DNA of 23,127 nucleotides from an uncultured Lachnoclostridium sp. (GTDB lineage Bacteria; Bacillota; Clostridia; Lachnospirales; Lachnospiraceae), in contig CABQJX010000032.1 of the NCBI GenBank assembly GCA_902464595.1, forward strand, positions 1 to 23,127, given 5' to 3'. The notes under the pieces were generated by a model, which was given only the letters and a program-made list of their open reading frames with translations, was not told where the DNA came from and made no database searches. Of the stretch, positions 4,805-13,281 are shown piece by piece. A program made the position numbers and the translations under genes. Numbering within the stretch: position 1 is the stretch's first letter; the number at the start of each line of letters is the position of its first letter.

Positions 4805-7034
4805 AGCTCATATCCCTCCTTGCCTTAATCGTCCCGGATAGCGCTCCATTGTATTTCAAGGTATGATCTGTCACGCGGATCAGAAGATCCGGAACATACT
4901 TATTTTCCAAAAATGCAATGTCATTGGCGTCTATCCTCGGTTCTCCCCGGTACTGTAGGTTGTACTCTCTGTCAGCCTTAAGGTAATCCCCGATCCAGTC
5001 AGCCAGATCAACAGCATGCACCACATCCGATACCAATGGATTTTCCCATGTTTCCAGGCTGCCTGTAGGGTTAAGCTGGCGGCTTACCTTGGCTTGTGTT
5101 ACCACATATTCCTTGCCGCTTATTACAACCTCTGCCGCTCCTGTAACGCCTGTAAGTGCTACGGTCACATAATAAGCACTGTTCTCTACAATTGTCACTT
5201 CCTGCCCTTCCTGTGGCTCTGAGAAGGCCGCAGACAGCTCATAAGATGGATTGCTAAAGTAAAATGTGTACTGGCTATCCTGCGCTGTCAGACCGATCGT
5301 TTCCCGGATCAGCTCCTGCACCTCTCCACTTTCCTGGCTATACAGGGTTCGCAGTACCTGCAATTCTTTTACTCGAGGCAGCCTCGTCCCTTCCGGCGTC
5401 TTCGTCAGCTCTACGCCATACTCCAGCACATAATCTGTGCTGTCCCCGAAAGCGATCTGATCCAGGATCACACGGTTATTGGGCGTTCCTTTGGTGAACT
5501 CAATCACCAGCTGGTCGAACTCTGGGAACTCATGGTTGATCACTGCTGTCTGCTCCAAACCTTTGACCTCGTAATCCTCCTGAATTTCTCCGCTATTGTA
5601 TGAATGGAATATTGCAGTATCCGGCCAGTTACGCCCAAATATCAGCGTAACGCCAAAACACTTATATGCTGCTTCCATCGTAAGGGTAACGGTTGGATTC
5701 CTTTGGAAGATTCCATTTTCATCTGCTGCCACATCAGAGACATACCCGGTATTGAGATAGGTTCCGCCATCAGACTGGCGGGGAAGAAAATACACGGCTC
5801 CGTCTGCTGTAGAATAATCCCGCCCTGTCAATGCATACTCGTCACGGATTCCTGCGCCTTTACTCAAGATCGTATCCACATGGGAAAAATACGCTTCATC
5901 TTCAGATGAGGCGGACATCTCCGGCACAAAACTGGATTTCAGATATATCTTTCCCTTCCGATCCTGGTATAAGATACACCGCCCCGCATTGGCAATCAGC
6001 TGCAGTGCTTCTTTGTGAGCTATAACTGGGATTGGATTCTTGACGATCACGGTTTTCAAGTAGGTATCAACTCCATATTCTCTTGGATCGATTTTGGCGT
6101 CAATAAACACATCTACTGCCAGATCATACAGGCTGATCCCCTCTGGATGATATTGCCCCCGGTAATAGATACCGTCCATGTTGTCAAATCGGTCTGACGC
6201 GCTCAGGTTTAACTTCTCATCATCCGCAGACCACTCTTTCAATGCCAGGTTAATACCCGGAATCCATTCTATGGTTCCATCGTCCATTTCCTGCCCGTAC
6301 AATGCCTCTATATCCTGCCCCGGTTCAAAAAAGTTGACGCTGCTCTCATCATTCTCCACATCAAAAGCCCGATCCTTATTACTGACCGTCAAACTAAAAT
6401 CAATCGTAGGTAATTCCTCCGATATAGGACTGATATGCTCCTTTTTGGTAGCCGACAAAATCTTTCGGCTGTCAAAATAGATACCGATCCCCATTGTGAT
6501 CTGATTGATCCGGAACCGGCTCTGCCCATTCATCATCCGGGACGGAGAGAACCGTAAGAAGGTGGCTCCCTCGAAGATCTCCTCCGTTACATAATGGCCA
6601 TCTGTATTGTCTGTAACCTCCACTGTATGATTGTCAGATACAATAACAAAATCGACTGGATACGCTTTCCCAAATTCCACCGTCAGGCCCTTAATATCAT
6701 GCGGAACTGGAAAACGGATCTCGATATCTCCCAAAAGTTCCTCCGTCACAAGCCCCTGATTGAGAACCACTGTATCCGCCTCATGGGGCAAAAAGTACAT
6801 AGAACCATCCACCTGGGTATAATCCTGATCGCAGACAGCATATAGCTCCTGAACCTTATAATTATCCAGCGGCTTTTTAAGATCCGAGTAATAGGTATAC
6901 TGGGAAGGATCTGGAATATAGGCAGACGCCTGCGCCTCCTGGTTGATAAGGCCAATGGTTACCCTCAAATGTGACAGGGGATTGCGCCATTTACGGCGCA
7001 TGATCTCCTTATATGCACTGCTTGCCGCCTGCAT
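4767..7034 (-). CDS. Large tail-tip/baseplate protein with duplicated module
   Basis: 755 aa, in the place where tail-associated hub/lysin (Tal-like) proteins lie. It contains two copies of a beta-rich module, at about residues 64-183 and 399-536. The entry motif is DQDYTQVDGSMYFLP (70-83) and GRDYSTADGAVYFLP (404-418); each is followed by a lectin-like stretch (LTVEFGKAYPVDFVIV; VTLIFGRNWPDTAIF) and a closing strand (FRINQITMGIG; VILDQIAFG). Between them is a hub-like region (ASDRFDNMDGIYY, LYDLAVDVFIDAK). No hydrolase motif was seen. The modules could bind surface sugars; that is inference. The ATG overlaps the stop of the upstream gene (TAATG). Confidence 0.72.
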   Translation of the reverse strand: MQAASSAYKEIMRRKWRNPLSHLRVTIGLINQEAQASAYIPDPSQYTYYSDLKKPLDNYKVQELYAVCDQDYTQVDGSMYFLPHEADTVVLNQGLVTEELLGDIEIRFPVPHDIKGLTVEFGKAYPVDFVIVSDNHTVEVTDNTDGHYVTEEIFEGATFLRFSPSRMMNGQSRFRINQITMGIGIYFDSRKILSATKKEHISPISEELPTIDFSLTVSNKDRAFDVENDESSVNFFEPGQDIEALYGQEMDDGTIEWIPGINLALKEWSADDEKLNLSASDRFDNMDGIYYRGQYHPEGISLYDLAVDVFIDAKIDPREYGVDTYLKTVIVKNPIPVIAHKEALQLIANAGRCILYQDRKGKIYLKSSFVPEMSASSEDEAYFSHVDTILSKGAGIRDEYALTGRDYSTADGAVYFLPRQSDGGTYLNTGYVSDVAADENGIFQRNPTVTLTMEAAYKCFGVTLIFGRNWPDTAIFHSYNSGEIQEDYEVKGLEQTAVINHEFPEFDQLVIEFTKGTPNNRVILDQIAFGDSTDYVLEYGVELTKTPEGTRLPRVKELQVLRTLYSQESGEVQELIRETIGLTAQDSQYTFYFSNPSYELSAAFSEPQEGQEVTIVENSAYYVTVALTGVTGAAEVVISGKEYVVTQAKVSRQLNPTGSLETWENPLVSDVVHAVDLADWIGDYLKADREYNLQYRGEPRIDANDIAFLENKYVPDLLIRVTDHTLKYNGALSGTIKARRDMSYVATAKNRLAGK

Positions 7035-7408
7035 TATTCAATCACCCCACAGTCGATCAGATTCACCTTGCAGTCCTTGTACATAGTCGGAAGCCCGTCA
7101 TCATTCTCTTCCCAGACTTTAGCCGTTCTGTTCCCTGGATACATCCGCTCAGTTTTCCAGCCTCCCGTTTTCATATCCGGAAATTTGACGGTCACTACAA
7201 AATTATCAAATTCCCGAAGGATACTTCCCCAGGTGGCAGCGTCCAAGTAAGACCATTGAAGCCCATCTATCTTATCCTGATCCCGGCCTACCCTCTGCCC
7301 CACAAACTCCCCCAGAGCGTTCTTTCCCTGATTTACGTTTGTAGCTATAGTAAGTCCCGGCCCTCGGTCGTAAGATGGGTATTTGTGACCGTTGATATAG
7401 ATTGCCAT
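7034..7408 (-). CDS. Distal-tail-region structural protein
   Basis: 124 aa, begins MAIYINGHKYPSYDRGPGLT. It lies between the tape measure and the large tail-tip gene, the place of the distal tail protein, but is much shorter than a full Dit (about 250 aa). It may correspond to the N-terminal ring-forming part only. A strong AAGGAGG lies 5-6 nt before the ATG. Assigned by position and size, with no motif recognised. Confidence 0.6.
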   Translation of the reverse strand: MAIYINGHKYPSYDRGPGLTIATNVNQGKNALGEFVGQRVGRDQDKIDGLQWSYLDAATWGSILREFDNFVVTVKFPDMKTGGWKTERMYPGNRTAKVWEENDDGLPTMYKDCKVNLIDCGVIE

Positions 7409-7420
7409 GCCGTTTCCTCC

Positions 7421-10400
7421 TTATGTTGGTCTGAGCTTGTAACCGCTGCGCTTCTCCAGATCAGCCAGCTGCTTCTTGATTTCTCTGATGTCCACATACA
7501 CCGTCAGATCCATCTGCTCAATCAACTCTATAATCTTCTGTAACAGATCGATCATGATGACAAGATACTGGTCGCTCATGCCGCCGCTGTTGCGTGAGGC
7601 CATTGCAACCGCCCGATCTACCATCTCCTGCATTTTGTCCTCAGGTGCTACAATCTCGCCGTAATGCCGATTATCACCGATCATGGCAAGCTGTGACGTA
7701 TTGGCACGGACAAAACCGCCTTGCGCCAAACGCGGAAGATTGACACTCGGGATCTTTGGAATTAGTTCATCATCAATCCCCGGCACTTTATCCGCTACAT
7801 TATTAACCGCTTCGATCATAGCATTAATTGCGTCAATGACGCGATTGGCCATACTCTCTACACCACCGATAATCATATTGATAATCCCTTTAATGTCAGT
7901 CCAAATTCCGTCCCATATCTCTTTGGTTTTACTTCTCACAGTATCCCATATACCTGTGATTGCGTCACGCATAGCCGCGAATTTCTCATCTACAGCCGTT
8001 TTGATAGTATCCCAGAGGGTAGACAGAGTGCTCTTGATTCCTTCCCAGATCTCAGAAGTTGTGGATTTAATGCTTTCCCAAATCGTTTTGATCGTATTTT
8101 TAACATTGGTAAACAGCGTATTAGCCTGGGTCTTGATCCAATTCCAAACCGTATTTAACAGCGATTTTATACCATTCCAAATGGTGCTGGTTACCCCGGA
8201 TATGGCAGTCCAAGCCAGGTTGACAATGTTTTGAATAAATGTTACAGCCCCAGATACAAGTTCCTTCAAGGATTCCCATATACCAGAGAATATCTCTTTG
8301 ATCCCTTCCCAGGCGAGGCTCCAGTCACCAGTGAATACACCGACAATAAAGTCAATCACACCGCCAAGCGCTGTGAGCAGTCCTTCTATGATACCCGAAA
8401 CGGATTCCCAAAATCCAAAGAATGTATCCGTAGCAATCTGTAGACAGGAAGCGATCACTGGCGCTACATTGGATGCAAACCATTCAATAAAGGGCTGCAA
8501 AGCTCCAGTCCACAGTTTTGTGATTGCGTCCGCTACTTTTCCTCCAAATTCCAAGAACTTATCAATCAGCGGAATCAGGTACTGATCCTTAAATTCAACA
8601 AATCGGCCCGACAGATTCTGCAATACTGGAAGGAAATAGGTGTTGTAGACGTCCAGCAACAGTGTTCCGATTTCCACGAACCCTTGTTTGAAGGTTGCCA
8701 GCATTGGGGCCACATGTTCACCGTAGGTTGTACCAATCTTTTCAAAAGTCTCCGAAATCAAATCTTTGATTGTAGAAAAGATCGGTTCAACCGTGCTGAA
8801 TGTATCCTCCAGCGTGCTCCGGATATAATCTGCATTTTCGATAAACGGACCAGTAATGACATCTAAAATGTCTGTCTTGAATGTAGCGCCCAATTCTGTG
8901 ACGCCCATAAAGGCCTCTGCAAAAATTCCGAGCAGATCCGCGGTGATCTGCTTTGCGCTGTCACTCTGGAAAGCTGAGAAAATGGTGTTAGCAGCCTTGG
9001 AAAAATCACCTGCAATCTGAGCAACACGGGAACCAATATCAAACATAGATACCAGATATTCCCTGATCCGCGCTGTGTTCTGCTGTAAATACAAGCCAAG
9101 GCCGCCTAGAAGATTATCCGCTATTGTTGCACCGATTCCAGCTACAGATCCAGCAATCCGCCCCAAATTAATCGTCAAAATGTTGGAAAATCTAGTGACT
9201 GCCTGCCCCACTTCCGGGTCATTAAAAATATCCTTCAGGCTATTCTTAATGTTAGCGATTGATGTCTGTATGCTGTCGAATACAGACGTATCTCCAAATC
9301 CACCCTTAAATCCAGCTGCAAACAGGTTCTTAAGCTCCTTAGCCCTGTCGATCAGTGCCTGGTACTTGCTGTCCATGGCTTCTACCGCAGATGTATCAAC
9401 CGCGCCCATATCAAACTGGTCTACGTCATACCCACCTGCAGCTCCTCCGCCCGATCCGCCTCCATCAGATCCAGTGTCAGGGTTAATGATGTTCAGCTCA
9501 TCAATTCCTGTGGTGACACTCTTCATGTCCTTTGCGGCCTTCTTAGCAGCGCTTCCTGCTCCGCCTGCAGCTTTATTAGCCTTATCTGCGGACTGTGCCA
9601 CCGCTTCCATTCCTGCGGCCGCTGCACTGGTTCCACCGCCAGATGATCCTCTTCCAGTAATCATTTCCGTAAAGGCTTTGAAGGCATTAGCCAGGCTCAT
9701 AAGCTTACCGATCATGGCATTGATCACCTTGATAACCGGGGTCAAGACGTTAATCAGGCCCTGGCCGATGGTAGCTTTCAAAGAATCAAACTGCAGCTGA
9801 AGAACCCGTACCTGGTTCGCCCAACCGTCAGACGTCCGGATAAAATCACCTGAAGCGGCAGAAAGCTGATCCTGCACAAACTTATACCGCAGGGCCACCT
9901 TTTCCATTTCAGACATCTTCGCAGTAGTCTTGCTGTACCCATTCGCCAGAGCATACGCGTCCAGGGCGCTCTGGGTCATAACCACGCCCAGATCCTTTAG
10001 TGTCTCTGTTTCGCCCGTGAATACTGATTTCAATTTGGTATAAGCTTCGTCCTGGCTGATGTTATAGAAAGAGGCCACGTCCCCCGCCAATCCGGTAAGG
10101 GTTGTAGCCATCTCATAAGCCGCCTGTTCACTGAATCCAAATGCTTTTGCCATGGCTCCGGATGTACCAGTGAACTTTTTCGCCATAGTTTCTGACAGTC
10201 CGAAGGAAGCCACTGCATTCTTGGCGAAATTATCCACCTGTTTGGACATCCGGGGGAATGTTACGTCCACCACGTTCTGGACTTCCTGAAGATCAGATCC
10301 CAGGCGTAGGCAATCAGCTCCAAAGTCAATCAGTTTCTTTACGGAAAACGCCGCACCTAAGACAATCCCTATCTTTTTAAGAGCTGGTCCCAAAGCTCCG

Positions 10401-10816
10401 GTAAGCTCTCCAGAGGTTTCTTTTGCCTGTGATCCGATACCTCGTATACTCTTTTTAACCTTTTCAGAGGCTGATTTGCTATTCCTCTCAATCTCTGACC
10501 ATGCCTTTTTCATGGCTTCTGATTGATTCATTCCCTGCTTTCGATAAATCCATGCAATCGAAGAAGCCTTTGATTTTGCACTCTTTTCGCTATCCTTTAA
10601 AATAGCTTCTATTTTCTGCCGGGTTTCATCGGCGGAAGCATCCACTTTTCTGAAAGCTCCAGCCATCTCATCGCATGACCTCTGACATTTTTGCGCTGAA
10701 TTTGAAAAGGCTTTTTCAAAATCCGCCTTTACTTTCCGAGATGTATTGTCTATTGCTGTCTTGATTTTTCCTAATTCCAGCGATATGTCAAAACTAATGG
10801 ATGCATCAGCTGCCAT
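7421..10816 (-). CDS. Tail tape measure protein
   Basis: 1131 aa from ATG 10816 (AGGTGG 5 nt upstream; an in-frame GTG at 10825 lies inside that site). It fixes tail length and is injected with DNA. Order: N-terminal charged coiled coils (1-150); a PhageMin_Tail-type region (about 150-380) with FSVKKLIDFGADCLRLGS and FGLSETMAKKFTGTSG; an Ala/Gly-rich linker with GSDGGGSGGGAAGG near 450; hydrophobic helical stretches; then, at about 830-980, a run with an aromatic residue every 11 positions (TIWESIKSTTS, EIWEGIKSTLS, TLWDTIKTAVD). The C-terminus has PRLAQGGFVRANTSQLAMIG, typical of tape-measure ends. The upstream overlapping chaperone pair fits. Confidence 0.96.
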   Translation of the reverse strand: MAADASISFDISLELGKIKTAIDNTSRKVKADFEKAFSNSAQKCQRSCDEMAGAFRKVDASADETRQKIEAILKDSEKSAKSKASSIAWIYRKQGMNQSEAMKKAWSEIERNSKSASEKVKKSIRGIGSQAKETSGELTGALGPALKKIGIVLGAAFSVKKLIDFGADCLRLGSDLQEVQNVVDVTFPRMSKQVDNFAKNAVASFGLSETMAKKFTGTSGAMAKAFGFSEQAAYEMATTLTGLAGDVASFYNISQDEAYTKLKSVFTGETETLKDLGVVMTQSALDAYALANGYSKTTAKMSEMEKVALRYKFVQDQLSAASGDFIRTSDGWANQVRVLQLQFDSLKATIGQGLINVLTPVIKVINAMIGKLMSLANAFKAFTEMITGRGSSGGGTSAAAAGMEAVAQSADKANKAAGGAGSAAKKAAKDMKSVTTGIDELNIINPDTGSDGGGSGGGAAGGYDVDQFDMGAVDTSAVEAMDSKYQALIDRAKELKNLFAAGFKGGFGDTSVFDSIQTSIANIKNSLKDIFNDPEVGQAVTRFSNILTINLGRIAGSVAGIGATIADNLLGGLGLYLQQNTARIREYLVSMFDIGSRVAQIAGDFSKAANTIFSAFQSDSAKQITADLLGIFAEAFMGVTELGATFKTDILDVITGPFIENADYIRSTLEDTFSTVEPIFSTIKDLISETFEKIGTTYGEHVAPMLATFKQGFVEIGTLLLDVYNTYFLPVLQNLSGRFVEFKDQYLIPLIDKFLEFGGKVADAITKLWTGALQPFIEWFASNVAPVIASCLQIATDTFFGFWESVSGIIEGLLTALGGVIDFIVGVFTGDWSLAWEGIKEIFSGIWESLKELVSGAVTFIQNIVNLAWTAISGVTSTIWNGIKSLLNTVWNWIKTQANTLFTNVKNTIKTIWESIKSTTSEIWEGIKSTLSTLWDTIKTAVDEKFAAMRDAITGIWDTVRSKTKEIWDGIWTDIKGIINMIIGGVESMANRVIDAINAMIEAVNNVADKVPGIDDELIPKIPSVNLPRLAQGGFVRANTSQLAMIGDNRHYGEIVAPEDKMQEMVDRAVAMASRNSGGMSDQYLVIMIDLLQKIIELIEQMDLTVYVDIREIKKQLADLEKRSGYKLRPT
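7877..8330 (-). repeat. 11-residue tryptophan repeats in the tape measure
   Basis: Translated from the minus strand, aromatic residues recur at strict 11-residue spacing over nine or more units (W, W, W, F, W, W, W, F, W, W), usually in the form xIWxxIKxxxx. At DNA level the repeats are diverged, so this is an old coding repeat, not a recent tandem duplication. Confidence 0.85.
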
Positions 10817-10865
10817 ATGTACCACCTGCCTCTATCTGTTACTCAGACATCGGCACATAATGGCA

Positions 10866-11030
10866 CTACTTGTCCGGATGTATATCTACCTCGAACTCTT
10901 TCCTGCAATCCCGGCCCTTGCACCGCACAAAAATCCCTTTTGCACTGGCGTCAGGATCATAATAAATCGGCATCCGGTATCCGCAGTATGGACACCGGAT
11001 CTGCTTTCTTACTTTTTCAATTTCTGTCAC
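10866..11030 (-). CDS. Zinc-ribbon miniprotein between tail chaperone and tape measure
   Basis: 54 aa if started at GTG 11030. It has CPYCGYRMPIYY (first CxxC) and FVRCKGRDCRKEFEV (second cysteine pair, CxxxxC), so four cysteines in a zinc-ribbon spacing like Com/mom-regulator-type or zinc-beta-ribbon phage proteins. The start is unusual: GTG 11030 lies inside the only Shine-Dalgarno (GGAGGTG), while the ideally spaced in-frame codon is ATT at 11021. An in-frame TAG lies two codons before the GTG, and the upstream gene ends 6 nt before it, so translation may be by re-initiation. The role is unknown; nucleic-acid or protein binding in tail assembly is possible. Confidence 0.72.
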   Translation of the reverse strand: MTEIEKVRKQIRCPYCGYRMPIYYDPDASAKGIFVRCKGRDCRKEFEVDIHPDK

Positions 11031-11036
11031 CTCCTA

Positions 11037-11402
11037 CTAACCGCACATGGCTGCAAACATGTTTTCCAGTTCTGCCATGCTCTGCTCAAAGGTTTTCTCA
11101 TCCATGATTTCAGCTCCCCGACTCCTCCATTCGTCATAGATCCGGTGCTGATCCTTTGAAAAATGCTTGATAACATCCTCGTCCGTCTCAGACCGGATTG
11201 CTACCACTCGTCCTAAAGCGGTCTCCGGGGATAATCCGGCGATCAGTGCCTTAAATTCACCCCAGGAAACCGTTTCAAACTCTTTTGTCCTGATTCTTAA
11301 CCCGTACTGCGACAGGAAACTGGATACAATCAAATCCCAATCCTCAAATAGATCGTAGTACGGGTCACTGCTCTCCCGGCTTGTTATCCTCGTTTCCCAC
11401 AA
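11037..11402 (-). CDS. Tail assembly chaperone, downstream frame (Gp15-like)
   Basis: 121 aa if started at TTG 11402. The core SWGEFKALIAGLSPETALGR and KDQHRIYDEWRSRG resembles the bacteriophage Gp15 family that follows the first chaperone in Firmicute siphophages. It overlaps the first chaperone by 38 nt in the +1 (= -2) frame. No Shine-Dalgarno precedes the TTG, and an in-frame TGA lies directly before it, so the frame is probably entered by programmed frameshift to make a gpGT-like fusion. The product would help the tape measure fold and recruit tail tube subunits. Confidence 0.75.
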   Translation of the reverse strand: MWETRITSRESSDPYYDLFEDWDLIVSSFLSQYGLRIRTKEFETVSWGEFKALIAGLSPETALGRVVAIRSETDEDVIKHFSKDQHRIYDEWRSRGAEIMDEKTFEQSMAELENMFAAMCG

Positions 11403-11673
11403 TCAGATTTACCGCTTCTGGAATCAATACAAATAAATCTTTAATATCCAGTTTGATAACATTTTCGATCACATTCTTTGATTCCTGTGGAAACAAGATG
11501 TCATATGCCACGCCCATCTCTTTTAATCCCGGATCATCATTTGCTGATATAATTCCCATCACCCTAAGAACGCTTGCAGCATCAGCGTTCACTTCTAGCT
11601 CATGACCCTTGATAACAAGGTACGGATTTCCTTCAAAACTCAGCTTTTCTGTAATATCTACTTTTCTTGACAT
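11365..11673 (-). CDS. Tail assembly chaperone, upstream frame (gpG-like)
   Basis: 102 aa, small mixed alpha/beta protein beginning MSRKVDITEKLSFEGN, with LEVNADAASVLRVMG and LDIKDLFVLIPEAVNLIV. Its place between the tail tube and tape measure genes and the out-of-frame overlap with a second ORF are the marks of the siphophage chaperone pair. Strong ribosome site (GGAGG, 8 nt before ATG 11673). Near its end GGAGAG (11376-11371) would let tRNA-Glu re-pair perfectly after a -2 slip into the downstream frame. Confidence 0.8.
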   Translation of the reverse strand: MSRKVDITEKLSFEGNPYLVIKGHELEVNADAASVLRVMGIISANDDPGLKEMGVAYDILFPQESKNVIENVIKLDIKDLFVLIPEAVNLIVGNEDNKPGEQ

Positions 11674-11692
11674 TCTTTTTTCCTCCTTCTAT

Positions 11693-12151
11693 TCAGACAC
11701 CTACGCCTGGAGCTGGTGTAAATTCCGGCTTGCCATAGCATGTTACTTCAAATTCAAGGGTATCAAGATTTGTAGTATCTCCGCCTCCTGGTGTGGTAAC
11801 GTTGACTACCACAGTGCATGCCAGCTTTGCTCCAGATACCATGACCCACTCAAATTTTGTCATAACATCCTGCCCAAATTTCCACGCCAGGCCTGCAATA
11901 TAATCATTTCCAGGATCCCCTACAGACCGTTTTCCCTTAAAAGCAAAGGACAGCTTCTTTCCTGTCATAGCTGACTTAGCCCAGCCCTTAGCGTCCATGG
12001 CATACCACTCCTCCACTGTTCCATCAATGGACGGAGCAAAGTTTTCAAGATCAGAAGGCATTACCATATCCTCATCTGAGCTGGTCATGCCTTTAATCCC
12101 GAACTTAAATTCGTTATTATGTACCGGATAGACTTTAGCTTCTCCTGCCAT
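11693..12151 (-). CDS. Major tail (tube) protein
   Basis: 152 aa, begins MAGEAKVYPVHNNEFKFG. The beta-rich sequence, with GTVEEWYAMDAKGWAKSAMTG, KLSFAFKGKRSVGDPGNDYI and a closing LDTLEFEVTCYGKPEF, is typical of the tail tube proteins of Firmicute siphophages. It stacks as hexameric rings around the tape measure. It lies between tail completion and chaperone genes, with its own ribosome site (GAGGG) before ATG 12151. Confidence 0.88.
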   Translation of the reverse strand: MAGEAKVYPVHNNEFKFGIKGMTSSDEDMVMPSDLENFAPSIDGTVEEWYAMDAKGWAKSAMTGKKLSFAFKGKRSVGDPGNDYIAGLAWKFGQDVMTKFEWVMVSGAKLACTVVVNVTTPGGGDTTNLDTLEFEVTCYGKPEFTPAPGVGV

Positions 12152-12160
12152 TTCTTACCC

Positions 12161-12562
12161 TCACTTTCTCTGATATACAAAATCCAGCCAGATCACATAC
12201 TCGTATACCCCGTTATCATCTGTACCTACCGGCTGTGGTTCCGGTACCTTAAGGCTGATCTGATTAACATGGGTATCGCCTATCATCAGGCTGGATCCAT
12301 TTCTAAGTTTCTCAAATAATTCATAGGCTGCCTGTTCTGAGGCCCGTACGTCCTTATCCCAGTGGATCAGCAGGGATATGCGCCGGATATCATAGGAGCT
12401 GTACTGTGAGCCTCCCAGAGCTGTCACAGGCTGTCCAGAGGCCTTACGGGGATATACACCTATGGAATGCTCTTTTTTATTATCCATCTTGCCGATGTAC
12501 ACCATTTTGTACTCCCCAAGACCCGCTATGTACCCTCGAACATTGTCTAAGGTCAATATCAT
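12161..12562 (-). CDS. Tail completion/terminator protein (minor capsid 3-like)
   Basis: 133 aa, begins MILTLDNVRGYIAGLGEY. The pattern RRISLLIHWDKDVRASEQAAYELFEKL, with a closing EYVIWLDFVYQRK, fits the Minor_capsid_3 / tail terminator group, which caps the tail tube and joins it to the head. The start overlaps the stop of the previous gene (ATGA). Family call from memory of the pattern and synteny. Confidence 0.78.
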   Translation of the reverse strand: MILTLDNVRGYIAGLGEYKMVYIGKMDNKKEHSIGVYPRKASGQPVTALGGSQYSSYDIRRISLLIHWDKDVRASEQAAYELFEKLRNGSSLMIGDTHVNQISLKVPEPQPVGTDDNGVYEYVIWLDFVYQRK

Positions 12563-12939
12563 ACGCCACCTGCCTTTTTATAATTCTCCTTAAAAGCTTT
12601 AAGAACAAAATCCGCTTTACTTCCTCCGGGCAGCCAATCTTCAAACCAATGTCCCTTTGCATTCGGGTTTTCATCTGTCTGGAAGTTATATTCCGGATGG
12701 TAGTACAGCCTCCGGGCATATGGCCCCTCATGTACAAGCGAAACTTTTCCGTTTTCTTTTTCAGAATAATCCAGAAAAAATTTTTCCCCTTGTAACGTTC
12801 CATTATCTCTAGGGACAACTTGAGCTTGCTGTACTTCTGTATGAAGTTCTTCTGCAGTGTGTTCTAAAGCCATCACCGCCGCCTGGGTAAGCTCATTGAT
12901 CCTTGCCATATTCAGTTTCACAGAAGATTTCACCTGCAT
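12559..12939 (-). CDS. Minor capsid 2-like head-tail joining protein
   Basis: 126 aa from ATG 12939, with GGAGGTGATCTG directly upstream (an earlier in-frame start has no better site). An N-terminal helix (NMARINELTQAAVMALEHTA) is followed by GEKFFLDYSEKENGKVSLVH, GPYARRLYYHPEYNFQ and NPNAKGHWFEDWL. The YARRLYYHPEYNF with GHWFEDWL pattern is typical of Minor_capsid_2 / HK97 gp10-like neck proteins. It overlaps its neighbours by 1 and 4 nt. Confidence 0.82.
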   Translation of the reverse strand: MQVKSSVKLNMARINELTQAAVMALEHTAEELHTEVQQAQVVPRDNGTLQGEKFFLDYSEKENGKVSLVHEGPYARRLYYHPEYNFQTDENPNAKGHWFEDWLPGGSKADFVLKAFKENYKKAGGV

Positions 12940-13277
12940 CAGATCACCTCCAGCCGACAATAATTGACCGTCCCGTCCGGGTTTCGAGCCTTGCTCCCCT
13001 GCAAGATCCGGCGTACCTCACCAAACACCGTTACTGTACCTCCGCTTAAGGAAGGCCACCCTGGGGCAATATCTCCCGGAAACAGGGCTGTGCCTGTGAT
13101 CTGTACCAACTTCTTTTCATCGGTCAGCACCGTTTTTGCCTTATCCTGAAAATTGCACAGAAGGTCAAGATCTAGAACCATCTCCGGCTGTCCGTATTCG
13201 TCTGTTCCCTCAGATTCCAGATGTATGTGGATCTGGGTCTTGCACAGACGTTTCGGAACTAAGCATGGATATTTCAT
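12939..13277 (-). CDS. Minor capsid 1-like head-tail adaptor (stopper)
   Basis: 112 aa, begins MKYPCLVPKRLCKTQIHIHL, with EYGQPEMVLDLDLLCNFQDKA and GTALFPGDIAPGWPSLSGGTV. This matches the pattern of Minor_capsid_1 proteins (opening P-x-x-L-C-x-x, a central CNFQD/K element and an F-P-G-D element), which form the stopper ring of the neck. GAGGTGATGTT precedes ATG 13277. Confidence 0.82.
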   Translation of the reverse strand: MKYPCLVPKRLCKTQIHIHLESEGTDEYGQPEMVLDLDLLCNFQDKAKTVLTDEKKLVQITGTALFPGDIAPGWPSLSGGTVTVFGEVRRILQGSKARNPDGTVNYCRLEVI

Positions 13278-13281
13278 AACA

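Noticed and set aside
9075..9800. 241-aa plus-strand open frame
   Set aside because: Shadow of the tape measure gene on the other strand; proline/alanine-rich with no ribosome site.
11392..11398. GGGAAAC heptamer (minus) as a classic -1 slippery site in the tail chaperones
   Set aside because: A -1 shift there meets TAA after two codons; the downstream chaperone is in the +1/-2 frame, so this site cannot make the fusion.
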